From positions 1-64,000 of the forward strand of contig JAPLBE010000004.1 in assembly GCA_026392935.1 (NCBI GenBank): a DNA stretch of 64,000 nucleotides, written 5' to 3'. Each line of letters starts with the position of its first letter. The first letter of the stretch is position 1. The position numbers and the translations under genes are program-made. The stretch comes from Actinomycetota bacterium. Its GTDB lineage: Bacteria > Actinomycetota > Actinomycetes > Nanopelagicales > Nanopelagicaceae. The notes under the pieces are model-generated. The model saw only the letters and a program-made list of their open reading frames with translations, was not told the DNA's origin and made no database searches. This document shows, in pieces, positions 1 to 9,017 of this stretch.

Positions 1-1
1 A

Positions 2-2395
2 GCAGTTTCTTGGGATGCACCTTCTGATAGCCGTGGGTCTGCGGTAACCGGATATACAGTCACGGCCTATACCGCCGGAAACATTGCTGCTGGAACGTGT
101 ACAGCAACGGCGCCTACAGAGACATGTTCAGTAACAGGGCTGACTAACGGTGAGCCTTACACATTCAAAGTAACAGCAACAAACGGAATTGGAACATCTG
201 CGCAATCAACCGCTTCAGCAGCCGTGAAGCCGTCAACTGTTCCTAGCGCACCGACAAGCGTTGTTGCTTCCGCAGGAGACGCAAGTGCTTTAATTTCATT
301 TACTGTACCCGCGACCGATGGTGGATCTCCAATCACTGGCTATATCGTCACCGCAAGCGATGGCACAACAGCTTCTGGCACATCTTCACCAATAAGAATC
401 ACTGGTCTTACAAATGAGACTGCCTATACATTCACAGTGAAGGCTACAAATGCAAATGGTGACTCGGTTGCCTCATCTGCATCAGCATCAGCTACTCCGA
501 AGGCAAACTTTGCCCCAATACAAACAAGTAATGCGCAACCATCTGGACTTCCATACGTTGGCACAGCGCTGACATCACAAGTTATATTTAGTGGGGCCCC
601 AACACCGGCTTTGACTTATCAATGGAAGGTCTGTGACGACCCTACAGATGTAACTACTTGCAGCAATATTTCAGGAGCAACTTCATCAAGCTTTACTCCG
701 ACAATCTCCGAAGAAGGTAAGTACATCGTCGTTGCAACGACGGCCACCAACTCCATTGGAACAAACACCGTCACATCGCAACCAACTTTGGTCATCAACC
801 CAGAAATCATTTATTCCGCGCCTATTTCAGGGCTTTCAGGTACCGCGGGATCAGCTTTTGTTCTGAGCGTTGTGGCTGCCGGTGGAGTCGCGCCATTTGC
901 ATACTCAGTCTCTAGTGGAACACTTCCATCAGGTGTTTCACTTGATCCATCAACTGGTCAGCTTTCAGGAACCCCTGCAACAGCTGGAAGTTACACATTC
1001 GCTGTACGAGCCACAGATTCAAATACTGCGTTCAAGACTGTGAACGTAACTCTAACTATTGAGGCAGCAGCTTCTTCATCTAGCTCATCATCTTCATCTA
1101 GCTCTTCATCTACACCGACTCCAACTACGCCGCCTGCTTGTGATGCAGCATGTCAAGCAGCTAAAGACGCACGTGCAGCCGCAGATAAGGCGACAGCTGA
1201 TGCGAACGCTAAGGCGGCTGCAGGTGCAACAGCAAAGGCCGCCACTGATAAGGCAGCAGCTGATAAGGCAGCAGCGGACGCTGCAGCGAAAGCACAGAAC
1301 ACTGCGCAAACAAAGGCAGCAGCCGATGCCGCGGCTGCAGTTCAAGCAGCCGCAGATGCCGCAGCAAAGGCAGCAGAAGCAACTGCTGCAAAGGCAGAGG
1401 CAGATAAGGCAGCAGCCGCAGCTGCTACAGCAATCAAGGCTGCTCAAGCTGCAGCTGCTGCAAATAAACCTGGAACATCGGCTGCAACAGCAACAGCGGC
1501 AGCAACGAAGGCAGCAGCAGATGCACAAGCTGCAGTAAAGGCAGCAGCGGCCGCGGCAGCGGCGGCAACAGCTGCAAAGAAGCAGGTTGATATTTCATTA
1601 AGTGTTTCAGTTTCTGCTTCAGCAAGAGCCGCGGATTCAGCAGCAGCACAGAAGCAAGCAAATGCAGTTGCGGCTGCAGCTAAGGCAGCAGCAGAAGCTG
1701 CGGCGGCTCAGGCAGTGGCAGATGCAAGTGCAGCAAGAGTAAAGGCATCCCAAGCGGCAACAGCTGCAGCCGAAGCCCAAGCAGCAGCAGTTGCAGAAAA
1801 GAAGGCAGCTACTCAAGCAGCAGCCGAAGCCCAAGTGGCGGCAAAAGCTGCGTCATTGGCTGCTATTGCGAAGGCAGCAGCGGATCAGGCAGCACAGAAA
1901 GCTGCTTCGGAATTAGCGAAGGCTCTTGCAGGTAAGGCAGCACAATCTGCGAAGGTCGCAGAAAGTACAGACTCAACTACTAAGGCAGCGGCACAAACAG
2001 CGTTGGCTGAAGTCTCCAAAAAGGTTGAAGAGTTAACAGTTGTAGCAGCTGCTACTTCTCAACAATTTGAGGCGAAAGCCAAGGAAGTAGTTGTGACCTT
2101 AGCTGCGGCAAATGAAGCGGTTGAGACCGCAAAGCAGAAGTCTGAGGATGCTTCGCAAGCTGCACAAACAGCGGCTGCAAAGGTAAGTGCGGCAACACAA
2201 GCGGCGAAGCTTGCAACGAATACAACTGCCGCAGCAACTGCAGCAACAGCTGTAGCGAAGTCTCTTCCAACCACAGTGAAAATAGCACCAGCACCGAAGA
2301 GCACCGCTAATTCCACTGATGGCAATGGAACCAAGGCCACCATTACAGGACTCAAGCCAGGCCAGAAGATTAAGGTCACGGTAAAGGTGAAATGA
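2..2395 (+). CDS. Large secreted/surface protein, 5'-truncated by the window: fibronectin type III domains, putative Ig (He_PIG-like) domain, Ser linker, long Ala-rich coiled-coil-like region
   Basis: The frame stays open upstream of the listed start at 224 (translates AVSWDAPSDSRGSAVTGYTVTAYTAGN...TGLTNGEPYTFKVTATNGIGTS, an FN3 repeat), so 224 is not the true start. Then SPPSGVSLDPSTGQLSGTP-like He_PIG motif, Ser run, AADKAAADAAAKA repeats. Confidence 0.85.
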   Translation, partial: AVSWDAPSDSRGSAVTGYTVTAYTAGNIAAGTCTATAPTETCSVTGLTNGEPYTFKVTATNGIGTSAQSTASAAVKPSTVPSAPTSVVASAGDASALISFTVPATDGGSPITGYIVTASDGTTASGTSSPIRITGLTNETAYTFTVKATNANGDSVASSASASATPKANFAPIQTSNAQPSGLPYVGTALTSQVIFSGAPTPALTYQWKVCDDPTDVTTCSNISGATSSSFTPTISEEGKYIVVATTATNSIGTNTVTSQPTLVINPEIIYSAPISGLSGTAGSAFVLSVVAAGGVAPFAYSVSSGTLPSGVSLDPSTGQLSGTPATAGSYTFAVRATDSNTAFKTVNVTLTIEAAASSSSSSSSSSSSSTPTPTTPPACDAACQAAKDARAAADKATADANAKAAAGATAKAATDKAAADKAAADAAAKAQNTAQTKAAADAAAAVQAAADAAAKAAEATAAKAEADKAAAAAATAIKAAQAAAAANKPGTSAATATAAATKAAADAQAAVKAAAAAAAAATAAKKQVDISLSVSVSASARAADSAAAQKQANAVAAAAKAAAEAAAAQAVADASAARVKASQAATAAAEAQAAAVAEKKAATQAAAEAQVAAKAASLAAIAKAAADQAAQKAASELAKALAGKAAQSAKVAESTDSTTKAAAQTALAEVSKKVEELTVVAAATSQQFEAKAKEVVVTLAAANEAVETAKQKSEDASQAAQTAAAKVSAATQAAKLATNTTAAATAATAVAKSLPTTVKIAPAPKSTANSTDGNGTKATITGLKPGQKIKVTVKVK

Positions 2396-4041
2396 GAAAG
2401 CTTCTACTTCTAGCAATCATCGTGCTAAATTTTTCAGTGCTTCCGTCTTTTGGTGCAGACGATGTCATTATTGACCGAATCACGCAGAGCGAAGCTGAAG
2501 AGTTAGATCTGACTATTCCCGATGACGTTCCACCAGGTTTTCACTCCATCGAGATTGAGGTCTACGATGATGGTGGAACAGTTAGCAAGAAAGAGATTCC
2601 GTTTTGCAAGAATTTAGATGGCGAGATTCACTGGGATAATTTGTGCCCGGATGTTTTGGAAGCAACTGCTCAGGCAAAGCTAGACAAGATCAAAGTGCCG
2701 AGTGAACTCAAGGAATACGATCCACTGTCAGATACTGAAAAGAGTAGAGATCTTCAGATTGCTGCGTTAGCTGCCTTAGCTGCACTTGGCACCGCCAAGA
2801 AAGATGAGAAAGAGCCGGAAGATCAAGAGCAAGAAGATATCCAGGGCGTTAAGGCTGGCGATCTAAAACTTCTCTCAAATGAGCCTGGAAAAGGCGATTT
2901 ATCACGTACGTGGGACCATCGATTTACCGAAGAGATTGATTTTCGCTTCATCGGTTTAGCTCAATGGGCCAATCGTTTCTCGCCTCTCTTAACAAGAACA
3001 ATTCAGGACGGGAACTCATTACGAGCTGCTCTCGGATCTTGGACACTACTTTTAATTCCTTTTGCGCTAGGTCTCGGCTTAAGCGCATCGATTGATGTTT
3101 CAGGAAATGCTCTTCCACCAGCAATAGGAATCATCATGGCAATCATGACTATTGCAATATTTGATGCCTTCGCAGGTTTTATTGCGGGTCTTGTCTTCTT
3201 TTCGAGCACACTTCTCACCGGCCACCTCAGTAGCCGCCCAGAAATTCTCACTACATTTGGTGTCATGGTCTTCTTCTTTGCGCCTGCTCTTCTCGCAAGC
3301 TCTTTCCGTCCGTTACGCAGAAAGATTCAGAATAGGGACCATATGTGGGAACGCTTAACGGATCTTGCACTCGGCACCGTTCTGACTTATTGGGTTATTA
3401 CAAAGATGGTTGGAGCTATGAGTGGCTTGGCCAGACTTGAACTACCAATTACAAATTACGGAACGAAACTTGGAATATACGCGGCATCTCTCTTAGTTCT
3501 GCGATTTGTCTTTGAAGAAGCGATTTCACGTTTATATCCGGTCAGACTCGAAATTTTGCATGTGGAAATCAAAGAACCTGATATCTACCAGAAAATCATC
3601 TCCCTTGAATTTAAGATCTTCTTCTTTGTCATGTTGGCTCGTCCTTTTGTGGGTTACAACTTGCAACTCCTACTTGGTGCAATGATCTTTGCTATTCCCA
3701 CAATTACAGGCTTTGCACTTGAAGATGGACTGCCAAAGAAGAAGCTTTATCTTCCTAAGGGAGCCCTCAAAACGATTGTGATGATCTTCTTCATGGCCTT
3801 TATTTCAAAGGTCATTGAAGGTGCTTTCGCCAACCCTGAGACGTTCTTAAAGTGGAACTTTGTGGTGATGGCGCTTCCTGGGCTTGCACTTCATTACCTG
3901 GATGCAATAACTGATTCACCTGGTTCAGATTGGCGTGAGAGCAAGACAGGCCGATTGATTTATCGAATTGGTGGAGTCGTAATTTTCGTTCTCATCATTC
4001 AGATGGTGCGTGGAGTGGATTTAGCGGGTTGGCTGATTTAA
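2392..4041 (+). CDS. Polytopic membrane protein with signal peptide and extracytoplasmic N-terminal domain, unknown function
   Basis: 549 aa; N-terminal signal-like MRKLLLLAIIVLNFSVLPSFGA; multiple hydrophobic segments in C-terminal two thirds; ATGA overlap with preceding stop. Confidence 0.8.
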   Translation: MRKLLLLAIIVLNFSVLPSFGADDVIIDRITQSEAEELDLTIPDDVPPGFHSIEIEVYDDGGTVSKKEIPFCKNLDGEIHWDNLCPDVLEATAQAKLDKIKVPSELKEYDPLSDTEKSRDLQIAALAALAALGTAKKDEKEPEDQEQEDIQGVKAGDLKLLSNEPGKGDLSRTWDHRFTEEIDFRFIGLAQWANRFSPLLTRTIQDGNSLRAALGSWTLLLIPFALGLGLSASIDVSGNALPPAIGIIMAIMTIAIFDAFAGFIAGLVFFSSTLLTGHLSSRPEILTTFGVMVFFFAPALLASSFRPLRRKIQNRDHMWERLTDLALGTVLTYWVITKMVGAMSGLARLELPITNYGTKLGIYAASLLVLRFVFEEAISRLYPVRLEILHVEIKEPDIYQKIISLEFKIFFFVMLARPFVGYNLQLLLGAMIFAIPTITGFALEDGLPKKKLYLPKGALKTIVMIFFMAFISKVIEGAFANPETFLKWNFVVMALPGLALHYLDAITDSPGSDWRESKTGRLIYRIGGVVIFVLIIQMVRGVDLAGWLI

Positions 4042-4072
4042 GGGCAATAGGCTGGAGAGCGCGCACGAGATG

Positions 4073-4111
4073 AGCCTTTCGGTGCCTTTCACACCGGAAG
4101 GCTTTTCTTTT
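4073..4111 (+). terminator. Rho-independent terminator-like hairpin
   Basis: AGCCTTTCGGTG-CCTTTCA-CACCGGAAGGCT followed by TTTCTTTT; 12-bp stem with one G-T wobble. Confidence 0.8.
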
Positions 4112-4149
4112 ATATGGCGAACATTGCCCAAATCCGGCACAATCTCGGA

Positions 4150-4797
4150 ATGAATCGCGCCCTCGCAGCCCTTGTGGGAATGACTCTCGTGTTGAGTTTA
4201 ACCGCGTGCGGAGAAAGTTCTAAGTTATATCCGTCTTCTAAGAAAGAGGGCGTCTTCTTCTCGGTTCCTACAAATTGGAACTTACTATCCACTGCTGCAC
4301 TCAATAAGTATGAGAAAGATACTGAAGATCCTAAAGCGGAACCACGCCATGCACTTGTTCAGTGGCAGATTGCTTACTCAACCGATCCAAAGTTTAAGGT
4401 TTCTGAAGTTTTTAACTTGATAGCTCCTTCACAACCTCTGGTTTTCGCTCGAGTTCGGGAGCTATCAGGGAAAGAACGTAATGAATTCTCGTATAACTCT
4501 CTTCGCGATGTAATTGTGCCAGTCACAAAAATCATTGATGGTGAAGTCTCTGGCACGCCAGATTTCGAGATTTTGCGTGACGAAGAGGTCGTAGAAAAGG
4601 GTGCCCGGGGATTGCAGACCACCTACAGCTTCTCATTTGAAGGCGTTGCACAAACTTTTAATCAAATATCCCTTATGGCAAATGATCGAACAAAACTGTA
4701 TTTATTCGTAGTGAGATGCAAGAGCGAGTGCTACAGCAAGAATAAGAAGGAAATCGAAGAAATTGTTAGTTCATTTACAGTACAGGGAGCAAAATGA
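4150..4797 (+). CDS. Putative lipoprotein
   Basis: From the internal ATG at 4150: MNRALAALVGMTLVLSLTAC with lipobox LTAC; the listed start 4114 directly abuts the terminator hairpin and is less likely. Confidence 0.7.
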   Translation: MNRALAALVGMTLVLSLTACGESSKLYPSSKKEGVFFSVPTNWNLLSTAALNKYEKDTEDPKAEPRHALVQWQIAYSTDPKFKVSEVFNLIAPSQPLVFARVRELSGKERNEFSYNSLRDVIVPVTKIIDGEVSGTPDFEILRDEEVVEKGARGLQTTYSFSFEGVAQTFNQISLMANDRTKLYLFVVRCKSECYSKNKKEIEEIVSSFTVQGAK

Positions 4798-7058
4798 GTC
4801 AGCTAGAAAATCGCACCAGCAGACCTCGAGATACTGATCGCAAAACTCGAATACATCTCTCTTTCTATGATCGCATCAAATTCTTGCTTCTCTTTGGTAT
4901 TACCTACCTCATACTTACATGGTCCAGCCTTGCTGAGAATCCAATATTGAGCGTCGAGGATGCGTTAAATGAAACAGCACGCTCTAAATCTTGGTTGATT
5001 GTGCTTGCCGGTATCGAAGTTATTCGCCAGATTCACTTCATTCTTGCGGAACTACTTGCGCCGTACCACGGAATTTGGAAGCGCTATTTTGAGTTTACTG
5101 ATCGCCAAGTACACAGACTCAGTGACTGGACCCGCTTTCGCTTATCTCGTGTAATCAAATGGGCACTCATAGTATTTCTTCTTGCCGTGATCCTAGGTGC
5201 GATTTATAAAGAACCGCCGATCAAAGCGCTCTTCTTAGCGCCTAAGGCATTCATTACTGCATTGCCATTTCTTGGACAGCTTCTATTTGCAGTCTTCTTT
5301 GTCATCATTCAATTCGGTGCAATTTTCTGGTTCTTAAGTCGCGGTGGTGTTGATACATATTTCCCAGATGACATCCGCACTCGCTTTAGTGATGTATGGG
5401 GACAAGACCACGTTCTTAATCGCATTCGCGAAAATCTGCTCTTTCTCGAATCTCCTGAAGAGATTGAAAAGCATGGTGGTTATGTTCCTGGTGGAATCCT
5501 TTTGTGGGGACCTCCCGGAACAGGTAAGACCCTTATGGCTGAATCAATGGCAGGAGAAACTGGTAAACCATTCGTATTCGTAGATCCAGGCGCATTTACC
5601 AATATGTTTTTCGGTGTTGGCGTGCTCAAGGTAAAAAGTCTTTTCCGCAAGCTACGTAAATTAGCTCTTCGCTATGGTGGAGTAGTTGTTTTCTTTGACG
5701 AAGCAGACTCACTTGGAAACCGTGGCATAGTGTCGCAAGGCGGACCACAACGAACATCAACGATGGAAAAATCGAAGGTATTCGAGAGCCACTGTCACGG
5801 AGGTGCTTATCTTTCCGAACATGCAGTCTCTGCAATCACTCGTGACAAGTTTGTGATGGGCGGTGCTGCAGGTGGCGGCGGTGGCGGTGGAATGGGAACA
5901 CTACAAGCGCTACTGACAGAACTTTCTGGTCTTAAGAAGCCTCGTGGTTTCTTCAATCGTATTGTGCGACGCACCTTAGGTATGCGTCCGAAGAATCCTC
6001 CGAAGTATCGAATTCTTGTTGTAATGGCGACGAATATGCCAGAGGCACTTGATGAAGCCCTGCTTCGTCCAGGACGTATTGATCGTATGTATCGCGTTGG
6101 ATATCCAAGTAAAGCAGGACGTGTCCGCACATACGAAGGTTACTTAACTAAAGTTTCGCATTCGCTGACAGCAGAGGAAATCGACAAGATTGCAACGATT
6201 ACACCGTATGCAACTGGTGCAACGATTAAAGACACAATTAACGAAGCGCTCATCATGGCAATTCGTAATGGTCGAACATCAATTGAATGGTCGGATATCG
6301 TCAAAGCTAAGCAACAGAAAGAACTCGGTCCATCTGAAGATGTTGAGTACATCGAGCGCGAGCGACATGCAGTAGCAGTTCATGAAGCGTGCCATGCAGT
6401 AATGGCGCACCGTACTCGCCAACATATGTCTATTGATTTAGCCACCATTGAAAAAGGTTCCGATTACTTAGGAATGGTGGCAAGTATTCCGCCAGATGAT
6501 CAATTCACTCGCTGGAAGACCGAATATCAATCAGATATTTTGGTTTCACTTGCTTCACTTGCTGGAGAGCGAATGTTCTTTGAAGGAGATAACTCCTCTG
6601 GCGTATCAGGTGACCTCGAGAGTGCAACAACCATCGCTTCTTTGATGGAAGGTCATTGGGGAATGGGTTCCACTATTTCATCACACGCAAGTAACCGTCG
6701 CTTTGAGATGGGTTCCCCAGGTGGCGGAAAAGGAAAAGACGATACTGAAAAGCAGATGAGAATGGCTCTCAGTGATCGCATTGAAGAAAACTTGAGTAAC
6801 TTGCTCACCCAAGCTGAAGAAATTTTGCGCAAGAATCGCAATCAAGTATTGGCTTTAGCGCATGCACTAGAAACCTATAAAACAATGTCAGGTGAGGATG
6901 TTGCTGCTGTCATTGAAGGTGAAAAAGGTTCAATAGTGGATGGTCGTCCATACCTAGATCCGAATTTCTTAGCTGAGATTGAGAAGTATCACAGTGCATC
7001 TGTAGTTGCTCATCGCGAACATAGAGTTCCTGACGTGCATCTGCCGGTAGTTCCTTAA
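4794..7058 (+). CDS. FtsH-like membrane AAA ATPase/M41 metalloprotease (divergent)
   Basis: N-terminal hydrophobic segments; Walker A GPPGTGKT; Walker B VVVFFDEAD; MATNMPEALDEALLRPGRIDR; HEACH zinc motif; SGDLESATTIA M41 third-ligand region; ATGA overlap with previous gene. Confidence 0.88.
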   Translation: MSQLENRTSRPRDTDRKTRIHLSFYDRIKFLLLFGITYLILTWSSLAENPILSVEDALNETARSKSWLIVLAGIEVIRQIHFILAELLAPYHGIWKRYFEFTDRQVHRLSDWTRFRLSRVIKWALIVFLLAVILGAIYKEPPIKALFLAPKAFITALPFLGQLLFAVFFVIIQFGAIFWFLSRGGVDTYFPDDIRTRFSDVWGQDHVLNRIRENLLFLESPEEIEKHGGYVPGGILLWGPPGTGKTLMAESMAGETGKPFVFVDPGAFTNMFFGVGVLKVKSLFRKLRKLALRYGGVVVFFDEADSLGNRGIVSQGGPQRTSTMEKSKVFESHCHGGAYLSEHAVSAITRDKFVMGGAAGGGGGGGMGTLQALLTELSGLKKPRGFFNRIVRRTLGMRPKNPPKYRILVVMATNMPEALDEALLRPGRIDRMYRVGYPSKAGRVRTYEGYLTKVSHSLTAEEIDKIATITPYATGATIKDTINEALIMAIRNGRTSIEWSDIVKAKQQKELGPSEDVEYIERERHAVAVHEACHAVMAHRTRQHMSIDLATIEKGSDYLGMVASIPPDDQFTRWKTEYQSDILVSLASLAGERMFFEGDNSSGVSGDLESATTIASLMEGHWGMGSTISSHASNRRFEMGSPGGGKGKDDTEKQMRMALSDRIEENLSNLLTQAEEILRKNRNQVLALAHALETYKTMSGEDVAAVIEGEKGSIVDGRPYLDPNFLAEIEKYHSASVVAHREHRVPDVHLPVVP

Positions 7059-7068
7059 ACAATTACCT

Positions 7069-7356
7069 TTATATCTCGTCCATAACAGTGATTGTTTCAC
7101 CATGGACTAATTCAGCCGCCACTGGTCGCCAAGCTTTACTGTTCTCGTTGACCATATGGGCATCCCAGTCAGCACGGGAGCTCCAAATTTCCCACACGTT
7201 TACGACATTTGATTGCTGAGTATCGCGGTAGATATCAATAAATTCGCAGCCCTGTTCTGTGCGAATAACTTGAATATGTTTCGATAGTGCTGATGCAAAT
7301 TCATCAAATTTCCCATCTCTAACGCTGATGGCTACAAAGAGAAATACTTTAGACAT
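7069..7356 (-). CDS. Antibiotic biosynthesis monooxygenase (ABM) domain protein
   Basis: Small ABM-like ferredoxin-fold: MSKVFLFVAISVRDGKFDEFASALSKHIQVIRTEQGCEFIDIYRDTQQSN..VWEIWSS. Confidence 0.8.
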   Translation of the reverse strand: MSKVFLFVAISVRDGKFDEFASALSKHIQVIRTEQGCEFIDIYRDTQQSNVVNVWEIWSSRADWDAHMVNENSKAWRPVAAELVHGETITVMDEI

Positions 7357-7362
7357 TATCAA

Positions 7363-7384
7363 ATCGTATCCGAAGTCTTATGAT
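7363..7384. promoter_or_regulatory. Divergent leaderless-type -10 elements
   Basis: Minus: TACGAT-N6-ATG(7356); plus: TATGAT-N6-ATG(7391). Confidence 0.6.
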
Positions 7385-7390
7385 TAATAC

Positions 7391-8275
7391 ATGTCTACCT
7401 TGGCCGTTGATATCGGCGCAACAAAGTTTGCTGCCTCTATTGTCACTCAGACAGGAGATGTTTTACATCGGAGAGAGGCACCAAGTTCGCAATTATGGGA
7501 CGGTTTATTTAACTTACTCCAAGAAACGGCCAAGGACTCTGAATCTAAAATTGAAAAGATTGGTATCGGTAGTGCGGGCCCAATAAACACAGAGACAGGA
7601 TGCATAAGCCCTGTAAACATCTCAGCATGGAGAAATTTTCCACTGGTACCTAGAATCAAAGAATTCTTTCCTAATACTGAAATAGCAATGGTGGGCGATG
7701 CAGTTGCTCTAGCTGTCGCAGAACACGCAATTGGCGCAGGTAAAGGTTCCGTGAATATGTTGGGGATGGTTGTCTCTACAGGCATTGGTGGAGGAATTAT
7801 CGTTAGAGATAAACCGCTACTTGGTGATTATGGCAATGCTGGTTTCTTCGGGCATAACGTCGTAGGTGATTACGACGGTAAATGTAATTGTGGACGTAAG
7901 GGCTGCGTCGAAGGATATTCCAGTGGACCCAGCATGGTTCGTTTTGCAAATAGCCTTGGTTGGGAAGGCGACGATTTTCGCGATCTTGCAAAAGATGCCA
8001 CAAGTGGTGATGCATATGCAATTAAAGCAATCGATTTTGGGACAGATCATTTAGCAAAAGCAATAGTTAATATCTCGCAGTTGTTTGATCTTTACCGTGT
8101 AGTTGTGGGTGGAGGAGTAATTGAAGCAGGGGAGATTTATTGGAAACCTCTGGAAAATGCGCTGGCATCACACTCAACTTCTCTTAATCTTGTAGAACCG
8201 ATAAAGTTAATCCGTGCGCAATTACAGCGCGATGCGGGTTTGATAGGAGCGGCAATGGTGGTGGGTCTTGAGTAA
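7391..8275 (+). CDS. ROK family sugar kinase (glucokinase-like)
   Basis: DIGATKFAAS, GTGIGGGII-like, and CNCGRKGCVEGYSSG zinc motif. Confidence 0.9.
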   Translation: MSTLAVDIGATKFAASIVTQTGDVLHRREAPSSQLWDGLFNLLQETAKDSESKIEKIGIGSAGPINTETGCISPVNISAWRNFPLVPRIKEFFPNTEIAMVGDAVALAVAEHAIGAGKGSVNMLGMVVSTGIGGGIIVRDKPLLGDYGNAGFFGHNVVGDYDGKCNCGRKGCVEGYSSGPSMVRFANSLGWEGDDFRDLAKDATSGDAYAIKAIDFGTDHLAKAIVNISQLFDLYRVVVGGGVIEAGEIYWKPLENALASHSTSLNLVEPIKLIRAQLQRDAGLIGAAMVVGLE

Positions 8276-9014
8276 TTTCACACTCTCAATCGATTGCGGC
8301 GGACTTTTTATCAAGAGCTGCGTCCTCGATGATTCAGGAACAATGCATGCTGCTCCTACTCGTATCGAAACTCCGTATCCACTTACTACAACTCGTTTTT
8401 TAGATACTGTGCAACAGATTGCAGATTCACTTCCGAAAGCGGCGCGAGTAACAGTCGGCATACCCGGAATGATTCGTAACGGTGTCGTAGTTGCAACCCC
8501 TCATTACATTAATGATGCTGGTCCGCACACTCGCATGAACCCTGAGCTAAAAGAGCAGTGGTGGGGCTTTGACGCCCAAGCTGCAATTGAGGAGAAGTTG
8601 GGACTTCCAACAAAGGTACTTAATGACGCAGAAGTACACGGTGCGGGCGTTGTAACAGGATCTGGCTTGGAGATAGTTCTTACTTTAGGAACAGGTCTTG
8701 GATTTGCAGTTTTCCACGGAGGAAAGCTTTCTCCACACTTTGAACTTTCTCACGCAACTGTTCGCCGAAATACAACCTATGACACCTGGATTGGCGATCG
8801 CGAACGTCGCCGCATGGGAAATACATTCTGGTCGCGTCGAGTGCGCCTTATGGTTTCAGAGTTGCGCCCAGTATTCCTATGGGATCGTCTCTATATTGGC
8901 GGCGGTAATTCACACAGTATTCAACAGCGCGATCTAACCCTTATGGGAGATGACGTTGTGATCGTTCCAAACTCTGCCGGTGTTTCAGGCGGAGTTCGTG
9001 CGTGGCAGTTGTAA
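8268..9014 (+). CDS. ROK/polyphosphate-glucokinase-like kinase
   Basis: DCGGLFIKSCVLD, PGMIRNGVV, LNDAEVHGAG, LTLGTGLGFAVF; no CxCGxxGC zinc motif; TTG start overlapping preceding gene by 8 nt. Confidence 0.75.
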   Translation: MSNFTLSIDCGGLFIKSCVLDDSGTMHAAPTRIETPYPLTTTRFLDTVQQIADSLPKAARVTVGIPGMIRNGVVVATPHYINDAGPHTRMNPELKEQWWGFDAQAAIEEKLGLPTKVLNDAEVHGAGVVTGSGLEIVLTLGTGLGFAVFHGGKLSPHFELSHATVRRNTTYDTWIGDRERRRMGNTFWSRRVRLMVSELRPVFLWDRLYIGGGNSHSIQQRDLTLMGDDVVIVPNSAGVSGGVRAWQL

Positions 9015-9017
9015 GCC

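Noticed and set aside
1059-2416. Several overlapping ORFs on both strands (e.g. 1106..1528 minus, Cys-rich; 1059..1538 plus, Gln/Leu/Arg-rich; 2059..2379 minus)
   Set aside because: Alternative-frame translations of the GCA/GCC-rich Ala repeat; composition explained entirely by the repeat, no RBS or family signature.
5807-6130. 107-aa antisense ORF with proline run in the FtsH-like gene
   Set aside because: Antisense of the Gly-rich loop; shadow ORF of a well-supported CDS.
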